This document shows positions 31,102 to 40,784 of a stretch of DNA of 64,000 nt, piece by piece; the first letter of the stretch is position 1; each line of letters begins with the position of its first letter. The DNA comes from Alternaria dauci (taxonomy: Eukaryota; Ascomycota; Dothideomycetes; Pleosporales; Pleosporaceae). Under the pieces are notes generated by a model that made no database searches, was not told the origin of the DNA, and saw only the letters and a program-made list of their open reading frames with translations. The stretch covers positions 2,480,001 to 2,544,000 of the forward strand of contig NC_091276.1 in assembly GCF_042100115.1 (NCBI RefSeq). The letters are read 5' to 3'. The position numbers and the translations under genes were made by a program.

Positions 31102-32406
31102 TCAGACGTTCAAGTCTCGGTCACTATGATGCGCGTGATACTTTGGCGGTAGTACAGGCCAGTCTGGAAGCTCAAACATCGAAGAAAGCTCAGACAAGAT
31201 CGAATTCTCATACGCCGGTGGCTCTTCGTGCGATGTTGATGGCCGATCCGTCTTTTGTTGTGCGGCAGTCTTTGGCTGGTCGTTCTTGGATTCCTTGAGA
31301 ACTTTCCCAGTACGTATCAACTCCCTTTTCAACACTCCGCATAGCTTGTATGGCGCCGTGATGATCACCACCCATATGAAACTATGCCCGCGCTTGATGA
31401 GAGCAAGAATCTTTGGCAACACGGTATCCCGCTCGTATGCCAATTCCATCATCGTGCAGATGAGAACCGGAAGAATCAGAAGAGTCGGAATAAGACCAAC
31501 AGTTAGCCAGACGAATAACGCAATCTCCAGCGTTGGATACGTCGTCCTCACTCTTTCTTCGACAAAGTCAATGACAGCAGGTGGTATGTTGGCGCCGCGG
31601 ACATAGTAGCCGATGCTACCAAGATTCACACTACTCTTCTTGATCGTGGGTACCTTGTCGTCGTAGTCGCACATGACGGTGCTCCAATCAGTTCTGAGTA
31701 GTTCTGGGTCCGCCCGCTTGAGTCTAATTGACTCGTTGCGATACTGCACTCCTGGCAGCACCTCACTGAAGCAATGACCGTTCTTGCACTGCGGATCTGC
31801 GCTATCAAACATCGCGTCGTTGAATATCGCCTTCCTTAGCACCTTTGGATATGTGAGATACCATTTAGTCCCGAAATGGAAGAGACCAGGTCGGCCTTCT
31901 GGATCGAGCGCGAGCGTTCCGTTGGCGTATGTGATGGTAAAATAGACGTAGTGTCCAAGCGCATGGCAGTCGGTGTCGTACAGGCTATCGATGTGAACAC
32001 CTTCTTCAAAGTACCTGAATGCATAGATCGTTCTAACAGTGTGGAGACTGAATATACGTTCCGGTCCAGATTCATCAGTGTACCATATCTGACGGCTTGG
32101 TGCTTCGAGGGACGGGTCAGTTCCGCGTTTGGCAGTCGTCGGTGTAGTCGTAGGTGCTGGTATGGCTGCACTAGTTGGTCGGGAGAAAACAACAGGACCG
32201 TGGCCCATATGTAGGGATAATTTGGGCATGGGCATCGAATAGATACCTCGCGAAGTCGTAGTTGGGGATGAAGGAAGTGCGGGTGTGATAGTAGCGGTCG
32301 TGGACAGTCCTAGAGGAGGAGAGGTTGTGGCGATGCCGCTAAATGTATTGTGAGATATCAAGGGCGTGGTTGCTGCGATTGCAACTGGTGAGACGATTAT
32401 CTTCAT
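31102..32406 (-). CDS. Predicted single-pass membrane protein with PPAY tail
   Basis: 434 residues from MKIIVSPVAIAATTPLIS. The longer frame begins at TTG, so I use this ATG. The start may be a weak signal peptide. A Thr/Ser/Pro-rich stretch follows, then an apparently folded region with cysteines (TDCHALGHYVYFTITYANG; QCKNGHCFSEVLPG; TVMCDYDD) and possible N-glycosylation sites (NGT, NES). A strong hydrophobic segment follows (IALFVWLTVGLIPTLLILPV), then a second weaker one (FIWVVIITAPYKLCGV). The C-terminal tail is basic and contains PPAY, a PPxY motif of the kind bound by WW domains of Nedd4-type ligases. I do not recognise the family. Confidence 0.7.
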   Translation of the reverse strand: MKIIVSPVAIAATTPLISHNTFSGIATTSPPLGLSTTATITPALPSSPTTTSRGIYSMPMPKLSLHMGHGPVVFSRPTSAAIPAPTTTPTTAKRGTDPSLEAPSRQIWYTDESGPERIFSLHTVRTIYAFRYFEEGVHIDSLYDTDCHALGHYVYFTITYANGTLALDPEGRPGLFHFGTKWYLTYPKVLRKAIFNDAMFDSADPQCKNGHCFSEVLPGVQYRNESIRLKRADPELLRTDWSTVMCDYDDKVPTIKKSSVNLGSIGYYVRGANIPPAVIDFVEERVRTTYPTLEIALFVWLTVGLIPTLLILPVLICTMMELAYERDTVLPKILALIKRGHSFIWVVIITAPYKLCGVLKRELIRTGKVLKESKNDQPKTAAQQKTDRPSTSHEEPPAYENSILSELSSMFELPDWPVLPPKYHAHHSDRDLNV

Positions 32407-32763
32407 TGCTGCTCCTAGGATATCAAAGTAGCGTGCAGGCTGAGACGAAGATAAGAAGTCAGCTTGCAAGGAGATTCTGATCTTTTATAAAAGGTTTAGA
32501 GGTTGGAGGGACAACCCATAGTCGCTTGAAGATGAAACATGGGTGAGAAGTCTCGATCGTTCGTGTGCGTCGTGTACAGATGGTGCTCAGATGCCCTCGC
32601 TACCGAATCCCATAATTCTCGAGCCAGAGTTTCGATCAATGTCTCCCACCAACGCAGCGCAACTTTGTAACTGTCAGTAAACCAATAGTTTTCCATAGGA
32701 GATCGCTCATAGATCAGTCACGTACCGTCTTCTTTGTTTCCCTTGGACACCGAACCAAATTGC
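32407..32763. other. Intergenic, no gene seen
   Basis: 357 bp between two minus-strand genes; expected promoter of the PPAY protein and 3' end of the next gene. Confidence 0.5.
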
Positions 32764-33204
32764 CTACTGGATATATTCGTCATCAACGAAACCAGCACGT
32801 TCATTGAAAAACACATAGCATGCAGCCGCTGAAAGTATGCAAATAAAGCACAGTATCACCAAAAAATAGAAGGCAAGTATAGGTAACATGATCAGACCAT
32901 CGTAGACTGTGAATAGGAGGTAGCAAAGATGGCAAGTTGTTACGAAGCTGTAGACGAAAAAGACGATGGTTATGGCGACAACCACGTATACAGAGGCGTA
33001 ATGCGTGAGGGTATCGCAGGCTTTTCTGCATGTGGAAAGCATTCCTGCTGGTAGGAATATAGGAGCTGATAGGCGAAGATCTATGTTTTGTGTGAGAAGG
33101 ATGATGTGAAAGATCACAAGACGACTGACTGATGCAAAGAAATCTTTCCAATCGCTTGTCTTTGTTACGTACAACTCTGGTTGGGTAATGAGGGGTTTGA
33201 GCAT
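32764..33204 (-). CDS. Small multi-pass membrane protein, unknown
   Basis: A 146-residue frame starting at MLKPLITQPELYVTK. Three hydrophobic stretches are visible: VSRLVIFHIILLTQ, YASVYVVVAITIVFFVYSFV, and a long one (IMLPILAFYFLVILCFICIL, then SAAACYVFF). The tail is acidic (GFVDDEYIQ). It has no recognisable domain and could be a lineage-specific gene or a fragment. It lies between two other unknown membrane proteins on the same strand. Confidence 0.5.
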   Translation of the reverse strand: MLKPLITQPELYVTKTSDWKDFFASVSRLVIFHIILLTQNIDLRLSAPIFLPAGMLSTCRKACDTLTHYASVYVVVAITIVFFVYSFVTTCHLCYLLFTVYDGLIMLPILAFYFLVILCFICILSAAACYVFFNERAGFVDDEYIQ

Positions 33205-33680
33205 GACGTAATTAGCTCCTCGCTGGTCACTGTGGGCGCGAAGTGATGGATCTTTGGTAGCGGTGACTTGGAACTGCTGTAGAGGACTTTCATAATTACA
33301 ACGTACCGTACAGTAAATTTGAGGTACTCTAAAGGTTGATGAAGCCCTTCTTAATGCTAGAAGGGATATAAAGAGGTCGTGTATGCTTCACGCGAAGTTC
33401 TCGTGGATCTTTGGTCACGTGGTGCGATGCTGTAGTTGCCAGGCATACCACTGTTTGGAGAAGTTCTTTCTGAGCGCAACTGGGTCCGGAGCATCTCCAA
33501 TCTATTGCGATGCTAAAATTCTAAAGTTGTGCATATCCAATACTTCCATTCAGACAGACATGTCAGACAGACATGGAGACGGCGACAAAATGAGTAGTGA
33601 TTGTATTCATTGGTCGTTCTACATAATACCGGGTGCAGATACTACTTCACGCACCCTCCCATCTATCCCTTCTCCGCCAC
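33205..33680. other. Intergenic, no gene seen
   Basis: 476 bp between minus-strand genes. A 117-codon plus-strand frame here has no recognisable content. Confidence 0.5.
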
Positions 33681-34244
33681 CTACTCATCAAGCATCATGT
33701 CCAAGACCACCATTACCAGCCACAAGCAAATATTGATAGTAAATGACACCCAAATGACGACCTCCCAAGGCCCCTTCTCCAACCACTCTTGTGCCATCTG
33801 AGGATTCGCCCAGCTCACGGCCCCAAAGAAGCTCACCATGAGCGCGGTTATGGCGATGGACAAGACGGCGTAGAAGCCGATGTAATTTGCTATCTTGTCG
33901 AGTACGCGTTGAACTTTGGCCTTTCGGCGATTGCTTTCGATAGCGAGAGGGCCGAGTTCGGGATCGTAGATCATCTTGTGGTGTTTGTGGGGGCTGTATG
34001 GGTTGCATGGGTTGATAAACACGCGAACATTGGTGTCGGGCGTCATTGTGAAGTGGTTGTGATTTTGGGTAGATGGGCAGACGAATGTGCCAGTTTTAGG
34101 ATCGGGCGACGTGGTTTGGTGTGCTCGACTGTGTGGCGTGTACGGGGTTGAAGTGTAGTATGATAGTAGCTGAAGCTGTGTGTGAGTGTTGAAGAGATGC
34201 AGGTTTGAAATATTCCAGAGTCTTTTATCGTTAAATGTTTCCAT
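33681..34244 (-). CDS. Small membrane protein with two C-terminal helices, unknown
   Basis: 187 residues from METFNDKRLWNISN; a shorter start (MIYDPELGPLAIESNRRKA) is also possible. The N-terminal half is polar and low in complexity (Thr, His, Pro). The second half has a basic helix (SNRRKAKVQRVLDKIANY), then FYAVLSIAITALMVSFFGAV and VVIWVSFTINICLWLVMVVL as clear membrane segments, with a short loop between. No known family recognised. It is the third of three neighbouring minus-strand membrane-protein genes. Confidence 0.55.
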   Translation of the reverse strand: METFNDKRLWNISNLHLFNTHTQLQLLSYYTSTPYTPHSRAHQTTSPDPKTGTFVCPSTQNHNHFTMTPDTNVRVFINPCNPYSPHKHHKMIYDPELGPLAIESNRRKAKVQRVLDKIANYIGFYAVLSIAITALMVSFFGAVSWANPQMAQEWLEKGPWEVVIWVSFTINICLWLVMVVLDMMLDE

Positions 34245-34488
34245 CGTACGCGATAGTACCTTGGTTGGCTTCTTCGGCTCCAGCCAATCCTGTACCTGTA
34301 CTCTGGTATGTTTCGGCATGGGTACCACGAATGCCCAGGCTACCGCTGGTGCCTGCATCCTAGTTTTTCTCAAAACCTTTGCTATACGAATCCACGGTTA
34401 TGGTTTGCGACGTCTCATTGTCGAGAAACGTGCCTCTGCGTTGTCCAACTATGTTCGTGCTTCCGCGTTGACTCGTCGGAGGTTCCAA

Positions 34489-35788
34489 CTATGAGACATG
34501 CAACTCCGGCTCCTTCTGCTCGCCGTTCGTGTTTGAGGAGAAATGTGGATGATTAGACCATTCATCATCGACCTCCTGCCCAGCAGCCGTAACATCTTGT
34601 CGTGCGATATCAGCGGACTCTAAATCATGCTGAGCTAGAGGATTGCCCTCGAACCCATTAGAATTTTCTTCTCCCAATCCGTGGAAGATATCGTCCATCT
34701 CTTCTGCCTCGTCGAACTCATCTTTTGGGTCGTTGGGGTTTCTGTACTTGGTCCTGAGAGTTTCTGACATGTCGAAGACATCACCCGATGCGAGCTCGGT
34801 AGTCCATTTGTCCATGCCCTGATTGGCCAAAGCATCTGCTGCGTTATTGCCTTCGTCTACGCCGTGAGCCTTCACCCAGGTAATGAGAGTCTTTGCTCTA
34901 CACTTCTCACGTTCTCGTATCCTTGCCAAAATGGGTTGGATGATATCCTTGTTCGTCACCTCCTTGTTCTTGCTGTTCCTCCAGCCATTCTTCTCCCAGT
35001 TCGCAATAAACTTTGTAAGGCAGTTTTTGGAATATTCTGAATCGCTGATGATGTGAAGATCGCGATCGATGGGAACGTGGTCAATTGCTCGGGCCATTGC
35101 GACTAGTTCGGCTCGGTTGTTGGTCTGGATGTCACCCCTCAGAGGTTCGTTGACGTTTCTGTATCCAACGTCAGAGAATGCCCTATACTGTAGCATATGA
35201 TGCTGGCCATGGTACTTACCTAGGATCTCTTGGGCCGAAATAGACGCCACAACCGGCCCTCGCACCTACATTGCCATTGCCTCGCGAACCACCGTCTGTG
35301 TATACCACAACAGGGCCTTTGAAATCCCCTGTCGGCTGTCTCTTTCTCTTGCCAAGTTCCTCGGCTGTCTTGACTCTGATGGTGCCTGTCGCATCATCAA
35401 GCTTAAGGCTCGGGTCGAAACCATCTACCGCGCCGAGCGGAAGAGGGCCGAGGCCAGGCTCAGTCTTGACGTTTTGGTTGTCTACGATAAGTGCTGGCGA
35501 TGCACCCTCCTTCTTTTGGCGCTTGGGTGCGCTCTCTGATATCTCCCTGCTCCTGTCCAGATTGCCTGTCGCCGATGGAGACCCGGATGTAGAGAGATCC
35601 CCTCGTAAGCTGATGGGTTCGCTGATACCTTGAACAAAAGCCTCGGCCTCTTCTATCGTCTTGAAGCTTTTGTATTTGGCACCACTAAAGCCGCTAACCT
35701 GGGCTTGTGTAGTCGGCCAATCCGTATACACGCCTGGTGTGCGTCCAACGGCCACGCCGTAGAACTTGTGTTTTCCTCCACCTGCCAT
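34489..35788 (-). CDS. RNH1: Ribonuclease H1 with viroplasmin-like N-terminal domain
   Basis: Two exons, 35788-35220 and 35158-34489. The 61-nt intron (gtaagt to atacag) joins GPRDPR to NVNEPL, the expected family sequence. 412 residues. The hybrid-binding domain is at the N-terminus (KFYGVAVGRTPGVYTDWPTT). A basic linker leads to the RNase H fold: VVVYTDGGSRGNG, NNRAELVAMARA, HIISDSEYSKN and AHGVDEGNNAADALANQ carry the catalytic D-E-D-D residues. It removes RNA from RNA-DNA hybrids in nucleus or mitochondrion. A long acidic C-terminal tail (DEFDEAEEMDDIF and on) goes beyond the usual end of the domain. Confidence 0.93.
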
Positions 35789-36513
35789 TGTTCCGTCCTC
35801 GGTTAAGTAGGTGTTGGGATAATCCGACCACGGCGGAAATGGGCGGCAAAACGTTACGGATGATCGAGACGAGGGGCGTGTTAAGTGATTGCGGCGGATA
35901 TCAGAGTGCCTGATCGTGTCGATGAGATTTGATGTGTAACACAGAGCGTTTGACGTGGTATTGAGGGCCTCGTTGGTGTGACGTACTTACCATACGTTTG
36001 TCCTAGAAGAAGAAAATATGACGCGCCGAGAGAAGACCCACGACGCGCCAGGAAGCATGCAGCACCTGCACAGGGGAGAAATTAAGGGCGCTGCCGGTTA
36101 CGAGGCGTTAACTATGGTACAAAGTGGCGTTCAGATGGACTACTGGCGGCATTGTTTGTGGTTGGGGTGCCAATTTCGGAGGTGCTTGGACCCTGCAACA
36201 AGCTGCAGGATCCAGCGTCATTGTGAGATGGAGGTAACGCGTTCGATGAAGCCCACAACATTGTGAACAACGCGAGACCGAGAAAACACCATAGAGACTG
36301 CTTCTGTGTGACGGCAGAACCAGACACGTCATGACCACGAAAAGGCGCATTTCCTGCGCCATTTGACGCGTTGTGGCTGAACCTCGGAAGCTCATACCCC
36401 ACTACGTTACGCATCCGGTAATTGGTTGGAGCGACATCACCACCAACACATTCCATCTGCACTCTGATAGATACGCCGAAATCATCATGTTTGAAGTAGG
36501 AGACTGTCCACAC
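35789..36513. other. Divergent intergenic region RNase H1 / DUF202 gene
   Basis: 725 bp. The frame of the DUF202 gene is open upstream to 36373 (from GTG) and an in-frame ATG also occurs at 36487, so the left border of that gene is not certain. Nothing else seen. Confidence 0.45.
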
Positions 36514-37014
36514 ATGTCTAGAAGTTTTGCCGCTCACAACATTCAGGGCCGTCACGCGCCAGACAATTACCGCCTACGCCTGCATCGCGCGCGCTCAGTC
36601 GTATTGACGAGTGCAGAGCTGGTTGAGATCCGCGCAGCACAGCGAACATTCGAGGGCGCCTATGTCCGCACAGCAATCGGCCAGTTCTCTTTTGCGCTTG
36701 TAGTGCTAAAGATCTTCACCGCCGAATTCTACTCTATCGGTGCACTGTTCGCAGTCTATGGCGCTGGCATTCTGTTCATCAGTTTGTTCCGGCGACAGCA
36801 AGGTCAGTCGAAGAGCGATGATGCAAATCTATGACGACGGAGGTGTGGCTGCTGATAAGGAGTAGGTAACAAACAGTTCTTTTCAGAAGTCGGTCAGGAT
36901 GGCTTGCACAGGAAGAGGTTCCGCACGTCCGGCAATGTAGTCACCGTGTTGACAGCGTTAAGCGTCTCAGCGTACATTTGTCTGCTGGTACTGACGCTTA
37001 AGCTGGCGACATGA
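36514..37014 (+). CDS. DUF202 small membrane protein
   Basis: Two exons, 36514-36802 and 36887-37014. The 84-nt intron (gtcagt to tttcag) restores the third membrane helix; without splicing the protein would end early after a polar stretch. 138 residues from MSRSFAAHNIQGRH; an ATG at 36487 would add nine. The DUF202 core is seen: VEIRAAQRTFEGAYVRTA, then FALVVLKIF, FYSIGALFAVYGAGILFISL, and after the intron VVTVLTALSVSAYICLLVLT. The family is related to the membrane part of Vtc1-type polyphosphate proteins, but most fungal members are of unknown function. Confidence 0.78.
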
Positions 37015-37999
37015 GCATGGCGTCGCTGACGCCTTTGGATCGTGACGAACGATCCGGTTATATCCAAGAGAGTTTCCACCACAGGCGACGTTGCCTTGGT
37101 ACCGTCCCAGACATATGCAGGTGACCAAGGCTCCCCCGCAATGCGCAAGGTTCATCTGGGAAGAAGTCTGGGAACTATTTCTTTTCGAAATCTGGGGAAA
37201 TACATTGCTGTGTACGTATATGAGTGCCAAGGACCTTTGCCCGTTACAAGAAACAGTGGGGTGTGCAGCTGCAGACTGACGTTGCTCGATCCACCCACGG
37301 ACTGGTTTGGTCAACATGGCACGGAATCACCGTGAAAGGAATGGAAGCATTGTACGAAGAGCGAAATGATCTCGTCGCCCCAAACTACTTTGCAATCTAT
37401 CTGGCCCGTACCTGCGTGCAAAGGATCAGGCTGGGGTAGCTGTGTGCCTTGGTGGTCGTCTCGAGGTGCAGCGGGAGGCGTGTGGGAATGATTGGCTTTC
37501 GTTTCGGGATCGGACTGTGGGGTTGTCCGCTTCCAGCAAGAACACCTGCCAAGTGGTTTGTACTCGGACAGCGACGCGCAGACGAGTCGCGCCTTGTTAT
37601 CGCACAATCTGACCGTCCAGGCTGAAGGATAAAAACTGCTCACCATGCACTGCTCAACCCGGTTGCGCGCGTTGCTCAAGAATCACCCTCCACTACCGTC
37701 CGTGGTTTCGTCCAGCGGCGCACCGTGGTTCCTAGCCCTCCCAACCAAAGGCCGACTTGGAACAGTCATTTCGATCCCTTGATAAGGTCACCGGCCCGGC
37801 CAGCCTGCACTCTCAAATTCACGCGACGACGGCACAGGACGAGTCCTTCTTCTGCGCAACTTTGTCAAACATCTCTCCAGTTCAACTCAGCACTCTTAGA
37901 CAGTCTTGCACCGGCAGCAGCGACTCGCGACCAGAGCCTTGGGTTCTCTCTTAGTGCCGCGCCTGAGCTAGCCTTGGATAAGTATTTCGACCTCTTGGC
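37015..37999. other. Intergenic, 5' flank of PFK-2/FBPase-2 gene
   Basis: 985 bp with no convincing gene. Several overlapping short frames on both strands look like chance. The right part should be the promoter and leader of the downstream gene. Confidence 0.5.
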
Positions 38000-40315
38000 A
38001 TGACGCCAAACATGGAAGCAGTCCCGACGCCGACTGTGACCGAACTAGTACATCACAAGCATTCGCATCGACGCCGATCCTCAGTTTCCTCAAATACCTC
38101 GACCCCGAACCGCCGCTTCAGCTCCCATTCCACATTCGCCCGATCTGTAATGAGCAAACTCACCCTGCCCCTCGACACCACAACCCAGCCACATTCCAAA
38201 AACGACAACGACCTTACTCCCCGCGCCGTCTCCGCCGAGCCGCGATTCCCTGCCGTTGCGCCTGCAAAGAACGTGCAGGCTCTCAAGGAGAGCGCCCTCC
38301 AAAATGGCCAGCTGAAGGCTGTCCCCAACCTAGTCAACCAGCAGCATCACAATGGCCATCTCGTGACAAAAGATGGCGTGGGCGCTGCCTTGAGCGACAC
38401 CCCACTGCCATCTGTTCCGGGAAGTCCGCGAGAGTATGGAGAACCGCCGTCGCAGAGCGCTTCCTACTTCGCTGACCGTAACAGCGCTCTCACCCGCAAT
38501 AGCTCCACCACTTCCACCCCGCGATTACGCCCTACAACGCTCGATATCCCCGGCCTGACCAAGTCAAAGGTCTCGCCCGACGGCAAGATTGCCCAGCGAG
38601 ATGTCGGCTCCAAGCTCGTCATCGTCATGGTCGGCCTGCCCGCGCGAGGCAAATCATACATTACAAAGAAAATGGCCCGCTACCTGAACTGGCTGCAGCA
38701 CGATACTAAGATTTTCAATGTGGGAGAGAAGCGGAGAGTGGCTGCGAGTCACAGTGGATTTAGGCTGTCCCAAGCGAACCTCGAGCGCGTCTCCTCACAC
38801 GTTAAACAGGCCATTGAAGAGCATCAAGACACACTGCCGCAAATCGCTGCGAAAATTCTTATCAATGGCGACCCCGCGCACGATGGGCCTATAGACCCAC
38901 AGAACCTGCCGGACCCACGCCGGGGTAGCACGGCCATTGCGGAGGATGACGATGGTCCGCCGCTACCACCACCACGAGTCGAAGTCACATCACCAGGCCC
39001 CAAGGCGCCTTCGCCCAACAACGAGACAACAACGGGCGAGGAGGAGTCGATGGACCAGTCGGCCGACTTTTTCGACCCACAAAACCAACGCGCCGCGGCC
39101 TTGCGTGAGCAATGCGCCATGGAGACTTTGGATGACCTGCTCGACTACATCCTGAAGGGCAGTGGGTCTGTGGGCATATTCGACGCGACCAACAGCACGC
39201 TTGCGCGACGAAAGCAGATCATGGAGCGGATACGAGACCGTGCTGGACCAGAACTCAACGTCCTGTTCGTCGAGAGCGTCTGCCGTGATCAGAACCTCCT
39301 CGAATCCAACATGCGCCTGAAGCTATCCGGTCCCGACTACGCGGACAAGGACCCAGTCGCCGCCTTGGCAGACTTCAAGAAGCGCGTGGCCATCTACGAG
39401 AAGAACTACGTCCCAATCGGCGACTACGAAGAGGACAACAACATGCCCTATGTCAAGATGGTCGATGTTGGCAGGAAGATGATCTCGCATCAGATTAGGG
39501 GCTTTCTCGCAGGCCAAGCCGTCTACTACCTCCTCAACTTCAACCTCGCACCCCGCATGATTTGGATAACCAGACACGGTGAATCAGAAGACAATGTTGC
39601 CGGAAAGATTGGCGGTGACTCCGATCTTAGCGAGAACGGGCGAAAGTACGCAAAGGCGATGACGCGCTTCATCGCCGCACAGCGCAAGGACTGGGCTGTT
39701 CGACAAGCAGACAAGATGGCCAACACCCACTTCCCACCAGTGGCAGGCGATCACACTCCTCCGAACCCCTACTACAGCCACGAGCTCGAGCAGCGCAACT
39801 TCTGTGTCTGGACCTCGATGCTCAAGCGCGGTATCCAAACCGGCCAATACTTTTGCGACGAAGACTTTGAAGTCAAGCAAATGCGCATGCTGGACGAGCT
39901 GAACGCAGGTCTTATGGAAGGTCTCACCTACGAAGAAATCCGCACAAAGTTCGCTGACGAATACCTCCAACGGCGCCGCGACAAACTGGCCTACCGCTAC
40001 CCCGGCCCTGGTGGCGAGGGCTACCTCGACGTCATCAACCGTATCCGTCCTGTTATCGTGGAGCTGGAGCGCATGACGGATCACTGCCTGCTCATTACAC
40101 ATCGGAGCGTTGCCCGTGTACTGTTGGCGTACTTCCAGGGCCTCAAACGTGAGGATGTGGCTGATTTGGATTGTCCGCTCGGCATGCTGTACCAGCTTGA
40201 GCCCAAGCCGTATGGTGTCGAGTTCAAGGCTTGGAGGTACAACAGCCAGACGGATGACTTTGACCATCTGCCAGACTACAAGTTGAGGAGGGGGGCGCCA
40301 ATGGCAAATAACTAG
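38000..40315 (+). CDS. 6-phosphofructo-2-kinase / fructose-2,6-bisphosphatase
   Basis: A single exon of 771 residues. The enzyme makes and breaks fructose 2,6-bisphosphate, the cytosolic switch between glycolysis and gluconeogenesis. The N-terminal 200 residues are Ser/Thr-rich and probably regulatory. The kinase domain has Walker A GLPARGKS (about 212), FNVGEKRRVA and VGIFDATNSTLARRK. Between these lies an insert of roughly 110-120 residues (around PHDGPIDPQN-like to GEEESMDQSADFF) absent from animal enzymes. The phosphatase domain keeps ITRHGESEDN (about 524), LNAGLMEGLTYEE and LLITHRSVARVLLAYF. The catalytic histidines and glutamate are therefore present and both activities are plausible, unlike yeast Pfk26, which lost its phosphatase histidine. 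Confidence 0.93.
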   Translation: MTPNMEAVPTPTVTELVHHKHSHRRRSSVSSNTSTPNRRFSSHSTFARSVMSKLTLPLDTTTQPHSKNDNDLTPRAVSAEPRFPAVAPAKNVQALKESALQNGQLKAVPNLVNQQHHNGHLVTKDGVGAALSDTPLPSVPGSPREYGEPPSQSASYFADRNSALTRNSSTTSTPRLRPTTLDIPGLTKSKVSPDGKIAQRDVGSKLVIVMVGLPARGKSYITKKMARYLNWLQHDTKIFNVGEKRRVAASHSGFRLSQANLERVSSHVKQAIEEHQDTLPQIAAKILINGDPAHDGPIDPQNLPDPRRGSTAIAEDDDGPPLPPPRVEVTSPGPKAPSPNNETTTGEEESMDQSADFFDPQNQRAAALREQCAMETLDDLLDYILKGSGSVGIFDATNSTLARRKQIMERIRDRAGPELNVLFVESVCRDQNLLESNMRLKLSGPDYADKDPVAALADFKKRVAIYEKNYVPIGDYEEDNNMPYVKMVDVGRKMISHQIRGFLAGQAVYYLLNFNLAPRMIWITRHGESEDNVAGKIGGDSDLSENGRKYAKAMTRFIAAQRKDWAVRQADKMANTHFPPVAGDHTPPNPYYSHELEQRNFCVWTSMLKRGIQTGQYFCDEDFEVKQMRMLDELNAGLMEGLTYEEIRTKFADEYLQRRRDKLAYRYPGPGGEGYLDVINRIRPVIVELERMTDHCLLITHRSVARVLLAYFQGLKREDVADLDCPLGMLYQLEPKPYGVEFKAWRYNSQTDDFDHLPDYKLRRGAPMANN

Positions 40316-40784
40316 GAGATGGAAAGATGGACTTGGGATTGGGATTAGACGGGACGATGATGACGATGATGAAAGATGTGTATTATTATGGTTGGGTTTT
40401 TACATTACTGTTTGCGGGATGTTTTGTGCTGGACGCTTGGCTGGGTTCTTTCGAACCTCCTCCTAATGCTGCTCCTCCTTCTTCCCCCCTTGTAATGGTT
40501 CTTTAGATGCCCTTGTATGGTTTGATGCAACGCTTCTTGGCTATGAATGATGGTTGTTGGGCATTTACAGGCGTCTTTTTTTTCTCTTTCTTTCTCTCTC
40601 TTTAGATGATTACGTTGGCATGGGCGACGGGGTGGGCGTACGATAGATGGATGGATGGATGGATGGTACGATGCAATGATGATTAGACAAGATGTCTTTA
40701 CTTCAATTGGAATGATGTTGTCTGTGATGGTGGTGATGCGTGTATTGTGTGGAGTCATCTGATGACGGAATGGGTGGCGGTGAG
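40316..40784. other. 3' flank of PFK-2/FBPase-2 gene
   Basis: This stretch carries the gene's 3' region and a GATG microsatellite (40646-40666). No gene seen. Confidence 0.5.
40646..40666. repeat. GATG microsatellite
   Basis: Five tandem copies of GATG. Common simple repeat, no role shown. Confidence 0.9.

Noticed and set aside
35183..35219. A 37-nt intron in RNase H1 using the acceptor tatag
   Set aside because: It keeps the frame but adds AFSDVGY, absent from the family. The 61-nt intron ending at 35159 gives the expected DPRNVNEPL.
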